Positions 58,020-64,000 of a DNA stretch of 64,000 nucleotides are shown in pieces. Position numbers and translations under genes: made by a program. Under the pieces are notes generated by a model. It ran no database searches and was not told the origin of the DNA. It worked only from the letters and a program-made list of their open reading frames with translations. The stretch lies in the NCBI RefSeq assembly GCF_030546935.1, contig NZ_JAUOPH010000002.1, positions 682,001-746,000 of the forward strand. Reading direction: 5' to 3'. How positions within the stretch are numbered: position 1 is the stretch's first letter; each line of letters starts with the position of its first letter. The stretch comes from Marinobacter sp. 2_MG-2023. Lineage in GTDB: Bacteria; Pseudomonadota; Gammaproteobacteria; Pseudomonadales; Oleiphilaceae.

Positions 58020-58172
58020 TTATCCGGTTGACCCTTGGCTTTCACCCTCTTGGATATGGAAGGTGGATGGGTTGTTTCCGCGCTCGATATCCTCCGCGCT
58101 TACTCCTTCTGCATGTGCTGTTGCGCCAAATGTGAAGGCAATGAGGGCGGTTATCAGTGTTAATGTTTTCAT
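58020..58172 (-). CDS. Small secreted protein, paralogue B
   Basis: 50 aa from ATG 58172, signal peptide MKTLTLITALIAFTFGATAH plus A, mature part EGVSAEDIERGNNPSTFHIQ and nine more residues. Same length as paralogue A; signal and D(L/I)E-x-GNN are shared. The two Cys of A are not kept. Confidence 0.75.
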   Translation of the reverse strand: MKTLTLITALIAFTFGATAHAEGVSAEDIERGNNPSTFHIQEGESQGSTG

Positions 58173-58254
58173 GATGCTGTTCTCCGTCTTTGGTCAGCGG
58201 CCACACTCCTGTTGCTGTGAGTTCAGTCAACATTCTGCGGTGTGGAGTTCACGC

Positions 58255-58284
58255 TATGGACACACGAGCGATCAAAGGATTACA
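58255..58284 (-). promoter_or_regulatory. TGTAAY-type promoter 4 (paralogue B)
   Basis: Minus strand: TGTAAT (58284-58279), 17 bases, GTCCATA. Matches promoter 1 closely, also in the spacer (CGCTCGTGT). Confidence 0.7.
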
Positions 58285-58477
58285 GATTTTCTGCACGCTG
58301 ACGTTTCTGGCCGGGCAGTCGCGATTCGAAGTCATAGTGGGCTGCCGTGGACGTGCCGCTCAGCTCGGTATTGAGTGTGCCCGTCGACCAGCCACCCAGC
58401 AGTAGCATGAGTATCGCCAGGGTACCGAGGGGCGATAATGGGATAGGGCAGCGATTCTCACGAAAGAAAAACTTCAT
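58280..58477 (-). CDS. Possible small single-pass membrane protein
   Basis: 65 aa: MKFFFRENRCPIPLSPLG then a hydrophobic helix (LAILMLLLGGW) and a polar tail. The ribosome site is weak (AGGACAG, about 11 bases upstream). Its end touches promoter 4. No family recognised; could be spurious. Confidence 0.4.
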   Translation of the reverse strand: MKFFFRENRCPIPLSPLGTLAILMLLLGGWSTGTLNTELSGTSTAAHYDFESRLPGQKRQRAENL

Positions 58478-58491
58478 TTCGTGGTCTGTCC

Positions 58492-58520
58492 TGTAACAAT
58501 TGGCACTGCTTGGTAGTCTA
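58492..58520 (+). promoter_or_regulatory. TGTAAY-type promoter 5 (alpha/beta hydrolase gene)
   Basis: TGTAAC (58492-58497), 18 bases, GTCTA (58516-58520). 38 bp before the ATG at 58559. Confidence 0.65.
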
Positions 58521-58558
58521 CTAACAGTAGACCTTCTTAACGGGCAAGGAAAAACACT

Positions 58559-59317
58559 ATGACGAGATCCAAAGTGGAGTTCGCAAATGCTCAGGGCCAG
58601 AACCTTGCGGGCTTGTTGGAGTTGCCGGGCGAGGGCAAGCCTTATGCTATGGCCCTATTCGCCCATTGTTTTACGTGTGGAAAGGATATTGCTGCAGCGT
58701 CCCGGATAGGGCGCGCCCTCGTGAAGCAGGGCATTGGTGTGTTGCGTTTCGACTTTACCGGGTTGGGCAACAGTGACGGGGATTTTGGCAATACCAATTT
58801 CTCCTCCAACATCGAGGATTTGCTGGCGGCCGGCGAATTCCTCAAGCAACACTACGAGGCGCCGCGAATGATCATTGGTCACAGCCTGGGAGGCGCCGCG
58901 GTTTTGGCAGCAGCCCAGCGCATGCCGTCCCTTGAAGCCGTTGCCACCATCGGGGCGCCGGCTACCGCCCATCACGTCCAGCATCTTTTTGACAGCAAGG
59001 CCGACGAGATTCGTGAGTCCGGTGAAGCCGAAGTGACCCTGGCCGGTCGGACATTCAATGTAAAATCGCAGATGCTGGATGATCTGGTGCAATGGAATAC
59101 ACCGGACCACATCGGTAATCTGCGTAAGGCACTGATTATTTTCCATTCGCCGGTTGATGAGGTTGTGGGTATCAACGAAGCGGCCACTATCTATCAGGCG
59201 GCCAAGCATCCCAAAAGCTTTATTTCTCTTGATAATGCCGACCATCTGCTATCAAAAGCTGCGGATGCGGAATACGTTGCGGATATGCTCGTGGCCTGGT
59301 CCAGCCGGTACCTCTAA
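58559..59317 (+). CDS. Alpha/beta hydrolase (as in OsmC-fused proteins)
   Basis: 252 aa, AAGGA upstream. Nucleophile elbow GHSLGG (Ser of the Ser-Asp-His triad near residue 104), oxyanion side FAHCFTCGKDIAAA, acid in HSPVDEVVGI and His in DNADHLL. This sequence type is usually the N-terminal half of an alpha/beta-hydrolase-OsmC fusion; here the OsmC half is absent and the gene stops normally. Substrate unknown. Confidence 0.9.
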   Translation: MTRSKVEFANAQGQNLAGLLELPGEGKPYAMALFAHCFTCGKDIAAASRIGRALVKQGIGVLRFDFTGLGNSDGDFGNTNFSSNIEDLLAAGEFLKQHYEAPRMIIGHSLGGAAVLAAAQRMPSLEAVATIGAPATAHHVQHLFDSKADEIRESGEAEVTLAGRTFNVKSQMLDDLVQWNTPDHIGNLRKALIIFHSPVDEVVGINEAATIYQAAKHPKSFISLDNADHLLSKAADAEYVADMLVAWSSRYL

Positions 59318-59435
59318 CGTTACGGAGTTAGTCTGGCATTCGGGGCTGAACCTGGTCGCCGATACCTTGCCATTCCCGTCGTCTTCCAGGGTGTTGATTC
59401 GGCACTTGCGCGGGTAAAAAAGCCGGCACTGATTC

Positions 59436-59463
59436 TGTAACAATTTGCAGGTTCGCCTGTCAG
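59436..59463 (+). promoter_or_regulatory. TGTAAY-type promoter 6 (candidate small RNA)
   Basis: TGTAAC (59436-59441), 17 bases, GTCAG. No annotated plus-strand gene follows before a terminator. A further match with an 18-bp spacer (TGTAAC at 59513) lies just downstream. Confidence 0.5.
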
Positions 59464-59467
59464 TAGG

Positions 59468-59578
59468 TCATGAGATATGGAACGACTTTCCTTAATTGTC
59501 GCTCTGGCTCTCTGTAACCTTTGCATTGTTGGTCGGGTCGCAAACCCCTTGGGTGGAGCTGGTCTCCACCCTTTTTTT
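59468..59578 (+). ncRNA. Candidate ~110-nt small RNA
   Basis: Defined by promoter 6 and the terminator at 59551-59578. It overlaps, in antisense, the last ~85 bp of the DsbA-like gene, so it could also pair with that mRNA. A 39-codon ORF starting at 59477 runs through the terminator hairpin and is less convincing than an RNA. No known family. Confidence 0.4.
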
Positions 59579-60871
59579 GATGGCCTCCTCAATTAGCCAG
59601 AGCCTGTCCTGACCCCAGCAGCTGAAGGTTCCATAGCGGAAACTCGGGACGCCCCAAAGCCCGCAGTCATACATTGCCTTACGGTTTACTTCCGCCCATT
59701 CATGCCAACTCTGGTCATCTAACAAAGTCTCTGCCTTCTGCCATTCCAATCCAGCGCGCTCTACGATGACTTTCAAGCCTGCATCGGTTTCCGAGCGGAT
59801 GCCTTCGGCATTGACGGCCCGGGCGTAGCTACGCATGTACTCGATTTCACGGCCCAGGGAGCGGGCGTATTCAAACAGGGCATAACACCTTTCCACGCCA
59901 GGCCCGAGAGGGTCAGCGACAAAGCCATAAGGAATGCCCAGCTTGTCGGCTTCCCTTTTTGTGTCGTGGAAGATGTACCACTTCTTGGCATCGGGTACCG
60001 ATTGTCCGCGCATCACCATGGGGAGCACCGGCTTCAGTTGCAGAGGTATATTCCATGCCTTCGCCAGCAGGATTACCCGTTCCAGGCCGAGGTAGGAGTA
60101 GGGGCTGCGAATGGAAAAGAACACATCCAGAGGTGTCTCGGCGGCCGGATGGCCATCGGGTAATCTTGTGGCGATATTTGTTAAATCAGCCCAGGTGCGC
60201 GTATAGGTTATCGCCCTTGAGGCATCCCGGTTCAGCCCTTGATCGGTGAGACTTCGTTCAAGATGGTCCAGCCGGTCTACGCCCCAGAACCACTCACCCA
60301 GGTACCAAACCATGCTGCCCTGATAGTGGCCGAGCCGCCGAAGCATTTTTTCATTATCGAGCAGGGTTTGATTATCAAGATCTGTAGGTCCCGAACCTGG
60401 CTTGCTTTGGGAATCGGAACTCCAGAGGTCCGTCAATAAGCGGGCAGCGGTATTGAGTCCGTCGTTGGCGTGTTCGGCCTGAAGCAGCCGGGCGGTGGCG
60501 GCCTTGAGTTCGGTTTCCGAGAGTGGCGTTGGCCGGTCAGGCGGCGTGAGGTTATACAGTTTGGCGATCCGGGTGGCGTCCTGTTGAGCCCACGAGCCCC
60601 ACAGCGCCGGCTCGGGGAACATTTCTTCATCCAACTGCCAAACGGTATGGAGCCGGATGCGCACCCCATAGTGCTCCTGCAATTGAACAAGTGCCTGCAA
60701 CAAGGTTAGCCCGAAAGGGTCTCGGGGATTCACGAACACCCGAACAAGGTCGCTCTCGCCTCGCAGCCTTGCCCGAGCTTTGTGCATGGATCGTTGCAGA
60801 GCATATCGGTACGGGCTGGAAAATGCGCGGGCGAACCAGGGCATAAGATCCGCTTTGACCGGACGATGCAT
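59492..60871 (-). CDS. Tandem DsbA/HCCA-isomerase-like (thioredoxin-fold) protein
   Basis: 459 aa from ATG 60871 (in-frame ATG 60943 gives 24 more residues). Two DsbA-like segments: N-terminal (~35-180; VRVFVNPRDPFGLTLLQALV) and C-terminal (~240-440; VFFSIRSPYSYLGLERVILL), the latter with the 2-hydroxychromene-2-carboxylate isomerase SPYSYL motif. There is no CxxC, so it is likely a glutathione-binding isomerase-like protein rather than an oxidase. No signal peptide. Confidence 0.85.
   Translation of the reverse strand: MHRPVKADLMPWFARAFSSPYRYALQRSMHKARARLRGESDLVRVFVNPRDPFGLTLLQALVQLQEHYGVRIRLHTVWQLDEEMFPEPALWGSWAQQDATRIAKLYNLTPPDRPTPLSETELKAATARLLQAEHANDGLNTAARLLTDLWSSDSQSKPGSGPTDLDNQTLLDNEKMLRRLGHYQGSMVWYLGEWFWGVDRLDHLERSLTDQGLNRDASRAITYTRTWADLTNIATRLPDGHPAAETPLDVFFSIRSPYSYLGLERVILLAKAWNIPLQLKPVLPMVMRGQSVPDAKKWYIFHDTKREADKLGIPYGFVADPLGPGVERCYALFEYARSLGREIEYMRSYARAVNAEGIRSETDAGLKVIVERAGLEWQKAETLLDDQSWHEWAEVNRKAMYDCGLWGVPSFRYGTFSCWGQDRLWLIEEAIKKRVETSSTQGVCDPTNNAKVTESQSDN
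59551..59578 (+). terminator. Rho-independent terminator of the candidate small RNA
   Basis: GGGTGGAG and CTCCACCC, perfect 8-bp stem with a 5-nt loop, then seven T residues. It lies inside the 3' end of the opposite-strand DsbA-like gene. Confidence 0.7.
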
Positions 60872-60922
60872 AGGAGGAGTCTCTTTATTTGTTATTGATT
60901 GAACAGACAGTTCCTTACGTAC

Positions 60923-60952
60923 TGTAACAGTTGCACTTCTCATGTGTCTCTA
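60923..60952 (+). promoter_or_regulatory. TGTAAY-type promoter 7 (TTL-fusion gene)
   Basis: TGTAAC (60923-60928), 17 bases, GTCTCTA. The implied start near 60958 rules out the in-frame ATG at 60931 and supports ATG 61027. Confidence 0.7.
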
Positions 60953-61026
60953 CCGGTGAAACGCGAACAATCAATACCTTGGAAGCTACCGAGGCAGTGA
61001 GTAACCGGAACGGAGAGCGCGACAAG

Positions 61027-63438
61027 ATGACTCGGCACTATTGGATGGGTGGCAACAGGTCCTACGAGGAAGACCGCTTTTTTGACGAATCCCTCGACAA
61101 ATCCCTGTGGCAACAGGCAGAGACCTCCGAACAATGGCATGCATGCTGGTATACCGGTATGCCAGACCCGGAGTTTTTCAGCCAGGTGGGGCCGGAACGA
61201 AAAATTAACCATATTCCCGGAAACAATGCCCTCACGGTGAAAAGCCGTCTGCACCAAAGCCTTATGGAGCTGCGGGAACGAATGGAGCGGCAGGAGAAAG
61301 GCGGCGGGCACCTGACGGAGCGCTTGGCTTTCGTCCCCGGAGTTTTCTCCATGCCCGAGGATTATCACGATTTCCAGCAGGCGGCACTTCAGAACCCGGA
61401 CAAACGCTGGATTCTCAAACCCAAGAATGCCGCCCGCGGAAAAGGTGTCCAATTGGTGGGTGACCCGGCGGACGTGCCCATGGAGTCCTCCTGGATGGTT
61501 CAGGAGTATCTTGAAAATCCCCATACCATGCATGGTCGAAAATATGTGCTGCGCCTGTATGTGCTGGTGTCGTCTATTTCGCCCTTCAGGGTTTACCTGT
61601 ACCACCAGGGGTTTGCCAAGCTCGCGTCGGCGCCTTACGACGAAGAAAACGCAAATAATCCGTACAGTTACCTGACCAACCCTGATGTCAACGCTCTGAA
61701 CCTTGAGGCTGATGTGCCGGTGGAATTCGTGGATTTCGAGCGCTACCGGGCCTGGTTACGGGAGCAGGGCCATGACGACGAGGCGCTATTCACCAAAATC
61801 GAGGATATGGTTGCCCTGACCTGCCTGGCAGCTCTGGAGCCCATGCGCGAGCGCTCACGAGTTATCGGCGCCGACACCCGGGGCTGTTATGAACTTATGG
61901 GCATTGATTGCCTCGTCGACGGCAACCTCAAGCCCTGGATCCTGGAGTGTAACCTCAGCCCGTCTCTGGGAGTCTGTGCCGGCCCTGAGAGTGGCGGCGA
62001 CATTGAGGAAGGCATCAAAGGCGCCCTGATAGGGGATATGGTTGAAATGCTTGGCCTTAACCGGCCTGCTGGTGCCGATTCTGCCGATTCTGCCGATTCT
62101 GCCGATTCTGCCGATTCTGCCGGTTTCATGGCGGAGCGGCTGGTTCGGGAAACCCAGGCCGAAATAGCCAACAGTGGTGGTTTCAAAAACCTGATACCGG
62201 GGTCGGATCCTACGGTATACCTGCCGTTTATGGCCCTGCCTCGGCTGGCTGACTGGGTGGTTGCCCAAGCGCTCTCCGACCGTCCGGTGAAGCAGCCTCG
62301 TCTTGAACGGTGGATGTCCGAGGAGACGTTCAGTGAAGACCAGGTCTATGTCTACGACACCCGGCTGGGCCACCTGAGTAGCCTGAACGAGACCGCCTCA
62401 CTGATCTGGTTGATGGCCACAGAAGGTGCCGGGCCGGATGATATTGCGTCGACGCTGGTAGATTCCGCTTTCAAAAGTATGCCTGTGGCCCCGGAAGCCT
62501 GGGCTATCCGCAATGATGTATGGAATACACTGGCTGACTGGGTTAACAACCGTTTTCTGGTGCAATCTGAGAATCACCTGGCCGAACGGGTTGCGCTGGA
62601 ATCTGTCCAGCCGCCATTCCCGGAGACATCCGCGATGATGTCGATGGTGCTGGCCTGCGGTCGCTTCCGCGCTCGATTCTTCACCGACAGTGCAGCGCTG
62701 GTCAATCGGATTGAAAACCTGTTACAGCCAATGGCGGTGTCCGACGAGGCGGGAAAAGACTCGCTGCCCCGGCTCGAAATTGTCCGGGATACGCCTGGCT
62801 TCACGTTGATTCTCGATGGTCAGGTGCTCCACCCACGATTGCCGCTTTCGGCTGTCACGCCCGCCCTTGCAAACTGCCTGGCAACGCACGCCGCCAAACA
62901 CGATGACATCGCTATAGACGCCGGCCTGGTTGCCGGCCCCGATCAGGCTGGCCCGATGTATATGGTCAGCCATAGTGAGCCAACCCTGCGTGACGCGCTC
63001 ACCCTTGCTCTGTCTGCCCACTGGCGTGCTGATTATGGCCGCGGGGCGCTTCTGAAAGCCTCCGGAGACGATCACATTGAAGGGCTGGGTTTGCCCCTGC
63101 AGGCCCCCGACTTGGAGGGAATGCTCCTGCCCGCAATGGCGGGTATGACGGGCAACTTCGCCCAGGTACTTGCGGTACTTGTCCCCACGAGCGAGCCAAT
63201 CGAGGACAAAAGCGGTGTACAGGCCATGACCGTAAATGAGGCGCTCAGACACCTCATTGCCAACTGCTGTTCCGAAGACGGGCGGCCACTGGATACCGGT
63301 GGTTTCAGCAGGCTCGCAGAGTGGCTGGAAGGCTGCGAACGCTATCTGGTTGATATGAATAATCCGGAGGCCGCTGCTGCAACGCTTTCCGGGCAGTGTT
63401 CCGTGAGAACACCGCAAAAGGCATCCGGGAGCCGTTGA
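61027..63438 (+). CDS. TTL-like ATP-grasp / PqqD-like fusion protein
   Basis: 803 aa from ATG 61027 with GGAGAG upstream. Residues 1-345 are a tubulin-tyrosine-ligase-like ATP-grasp domain (WILKPKNAARGKGVQLV, WMVQEYLENP, and the metal/ATP end ELMGIDCLVD...WILECNLSPSLG). A linker holds five ADS repeats (350-364). A PqqD-like region (~428-515; TRLGHLSSLNETASLIWLM) could recognise a peptide leader. The last ~280 residues may be a HprK-related domain, but no P-loop is visible. TTL enzymes ligate an amino acid to a protein carboxylate. The next gene encodes a Glu/Gly/Lys-repeat protein, a possible substrate. Driven by promoter 7. Confidence 0.8.
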   Translation: MTRHYWMGGNRSYEEDRFFDESLDKSLWQQAETSEQWHACWYTGMPDPEFFSQVGPERKINHIPGNNALTVKSRLHQSLMELRERMERQEKGGGHLTERLAFVPGVFSMPEDYHDFQQAALQNPDKRWILKPKNAARGKGVQLVGDPADVPMESSWMVQEYLENPHTMHGRKYVLRLYVLVSSISPFRVYLYHQGFAKLASAPYDEENANNPYSYLTNPDVNALNLEADVPVEFVDFERYRAWLREQGHDDEALFTKIEDMVALTCLAALEPMRERSRVIGADTRGCYELMGIDCLVDGNLKPWILECNLSPSLGVCAGPESGGDIEEGIKGALIGDMVEMLGLNRPAGADSADSADSADSADSAGFMAERLVRETQAEIANSGGFKNLIPGSDPTVYLPFMALPRLADWVVAQALSDRPVKQPRLERWMSEETFSEDQVYVYDTRLGHLSSLNETASLIWLMATEGAGPDDIASTLVDSAFKSMPVAPEAWAIRNDVWNTLADWVNNRFLVQSENHLAERVALESVQPPFPETSAMMSMVLACGRFRARFFTDSAALVNRIENLLQPMAVSDEAGKDSLPRLEIVRDTPGFTLILDGQVLHPRLPLSAVTPALANCLATHAAKHDDIAIDAGLVAGPDQAGPMYMVSHSEPTLRDALTLALSAHWRADYGRGALLKASGDDHIEGLGLPLQAPDLEGMLLPAMAGMTGNFAQVLAVLVPTSEPIEDKSGVQAMTVNEALRHLIANCCSEDGRPLDTGGFSRLAEWLEGCERYLVDMNNPEAAAATLSGQCSVRTPQKASGSR
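62074..62118 (+). repeat. In-frame 9-bp tandem repeat (5 copies)
   Basis: Five exact copies of GCCGATTCT encoding Ala-Asp-Ser, at the junction between the TTL and PqqD-like domains. Copy changes by slippage would alter linker length without frameshift. Confidence 0.97.
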
Positions 63439-63520
63439 GTATAAATATTCTTCGATATCCGGATATTGGGAGGCCAGGCATACAACCTGGCAATAACGTG
63501 AAAAGCAAAGGGGACGCATC

Positions 63521-63850
63521 ATGTCCAGAGAAACGCAGAAACAGAGATTGCTCGGTAAGCTTGCCCGGGGCATGGCCTACACGGGCCCCGTGTTTGCAGT
63601 CGTTATAGGCGCCTCGGCGTTCAACGTCTCAGCCGCTGACGTTACAGCGGAGCCCGGCTACCTGATGCTTGCCGCTGGAGAGGCGGAAGCCGAGGGTGAA
63701 GCCAAGAAGAAGGGCTATGGAGAAGGTGAAGCCGAAGGCAAAGGTGAAGCCAAAGGAGAAGCTGAAGGCAAAACCAAGAAGAAAGGCCATGGCAAGGATG
63801 ACGGCAAGGGAGAAGGGGAAGGCGAGGCCGAAGGAAAGGCCAAGAGCTGA
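63521..63850 (+). CDS. Exported or membrane-anchored protein with Glu/Gly/Lys/Ala-repeat tail
   Basis: 109 aa, AGGGGA before ATG 63521, 82 bp after the TTL fusion. Residues 1-17 are basic, 18-39 a hydrophobic stretch ending ...FNVSAA (signal-like), then a short spacer and a tail (~52-109) made almost only of Glu, Gly, Lys and Ala with motifs such as GEGEAEGKGEAKGEAEGK. No folded domain is predictable. It may be the substrate of the upstream ligase (inference). Tail codons are varied, so the repeat is selected at protein level rather than being a simple DNA repeat. Confidence 0.75.
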   Translation: MSRETQKQRLLGKLARGMAYTGPVFAVVIGASAFNVSAADVTAEPGYLMLAAGEAEAEGEAKKKGYGEGEAEGKGEAKGEAEGKTKKKGHGKDDGKGEGEGEAEGKAKS

Positions 63851-63938
63851 GATATTGTCCGGTGTGGGCATGAGTAACGCTTGTGTCCACTCGGTCGCTT
63901 TCAGTGCTTAACAGAGCAACAGCAAACGGATAAATACC

Positions 63939-64000
63939 ATGACACAGCCAGTTTCAGATAAGCGTCGGGACGTGAGCGACATTGTTGAAGAAAATGCCCA
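63939..64000 (+). CDS. Start of an unidentified gene (3' cut by window)
   Basis: ATG 63939 preceded by AAACGGA; open to the window end, reading MTQPVSDKRRDVSDIVEENA. Same direction as the TTL-fusion pair, so possibly part of its operon. Too short to assign. Confidence 0.5.
   Translation, partial: MTQPVSDKRRDVSDIVEENA

Larger units (their letters stand above)
57984..58288 (-). repeat. Duplicated small-gene cassette, copy 2
   Basis: Partner of 52887-53205: 3' palindrome at 57984-58004, gene, leader and promoter are all recognisable. Together the two copies bracket the 53.2-58.0 kb block in direct orientation. The preceding gap (57752-57983) has no supported gene. Confidence 0.8.

Noticed and set aside
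59477..59596. 39-codon ORF (MERLSLIVALALCNL...) after promoter 6
   Set aside because: It runs through the terminator stem and lacks a ribosome site; a non-coding RNA fits better.
60931..61026. Longer N-terminus for the TTL fusion protein
   Set aside because: It would start within promoter 7 and has no ribosome site; ATG 61027 has GGAGAG.

Overview
The window reads as chromosomal DNA of a heterotrophic marine gammaproteobacterium, most like Marinobacter. This rests on the gene set: a TRAP/3-hydroxybutyrate cluster, a monomeric NADP-isocitrate dehydrogenase, an OprI/Lpp-type alanine-zipper lipoprotein, an NAD-dependent Fds formate dehydrogenase, an Aer-type receptor and LpxR. Coding density is high. 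I see no insertion sequence, prophage, CRISPR array or rRNA, and one tRNA (Gly, anticodon CCC). Genus assignment is inference from gene content only.

Layout. 1-7.3 kb: a truncated sigma-54 activator, three upstream activator sites, a -24/-12 promoter, a TRAP transporter (dctPQM), 3-hydroxybutyrate dehydrogenase and acetoacetyl-CoA synthetase; together a likely 3-hydroxybutyrate uptake and catabolism operon. 7.5-13.7 kb: isocitrate dehydrogenase, YbaK, a serine hydrolase and unknown small genes, including a lipoprotein. 13.8-18.4 kb: a hybrid histidine kinase (7TMR-DISM, PAS, two receivers, HPt), a membrane protein and a single-domain response regulator. 18.4-25.3 kb: a leader ORF/terminator arrangement, a DEDDh exonuclease, queC-queE, an AraC regulator, and a WYL regulator directly upstream of a secreted nuclease. 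25.5-33.5 kb: two MFS transporters, MarR, a GDT1-family exporter, two L,D-transpeptidases flanking an Lpp-like lipoprotein, and a K+/H+ antiporter. 33.5-44.6 kb: tRNA-Gly, a gamma-glutamylputrescine pair (puuA, puuB) with a GntR regulator, and fdsGBA-fdhD-fdsD with a divergent ModE-like regulator. 44.7-52.8 kb: HD-GYP phosphodiesterase, Aer receptor, NDH-2, LOG protein, spermidine-synthase-like protein, ankyrin protein, PEBP protein, LpxR.

The last 11 kb is the most unusual part. Seven promoter-like sites share TGTAAY-N17/18-GTC. They sit in front of three tiny secreted proteins (two of them paralogues in a duplicated 0.3 kb cassette), a DUF547 protein, an alpha/beta hydrolase, a candidate small RNA, and a large fusion protein. 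That fusion (61027-63438) joins a tubulin-tyrosine-ligase-like ATP-grasp domain, a PqqD-like domain and a C-terminal region of uncertain fold. It is followed by a 109-residue protein with a Glu/Gly/Lys/Ala-repeat tail that recalls the Glu/Gly-rich tails modified by eukaryotic TTL-like enzymes. I propose this pair as a candidate undescribed peptide-modification system under the control of an alternative (probably ECF) sigma factor. The sigma factor gene itself is not visible here.
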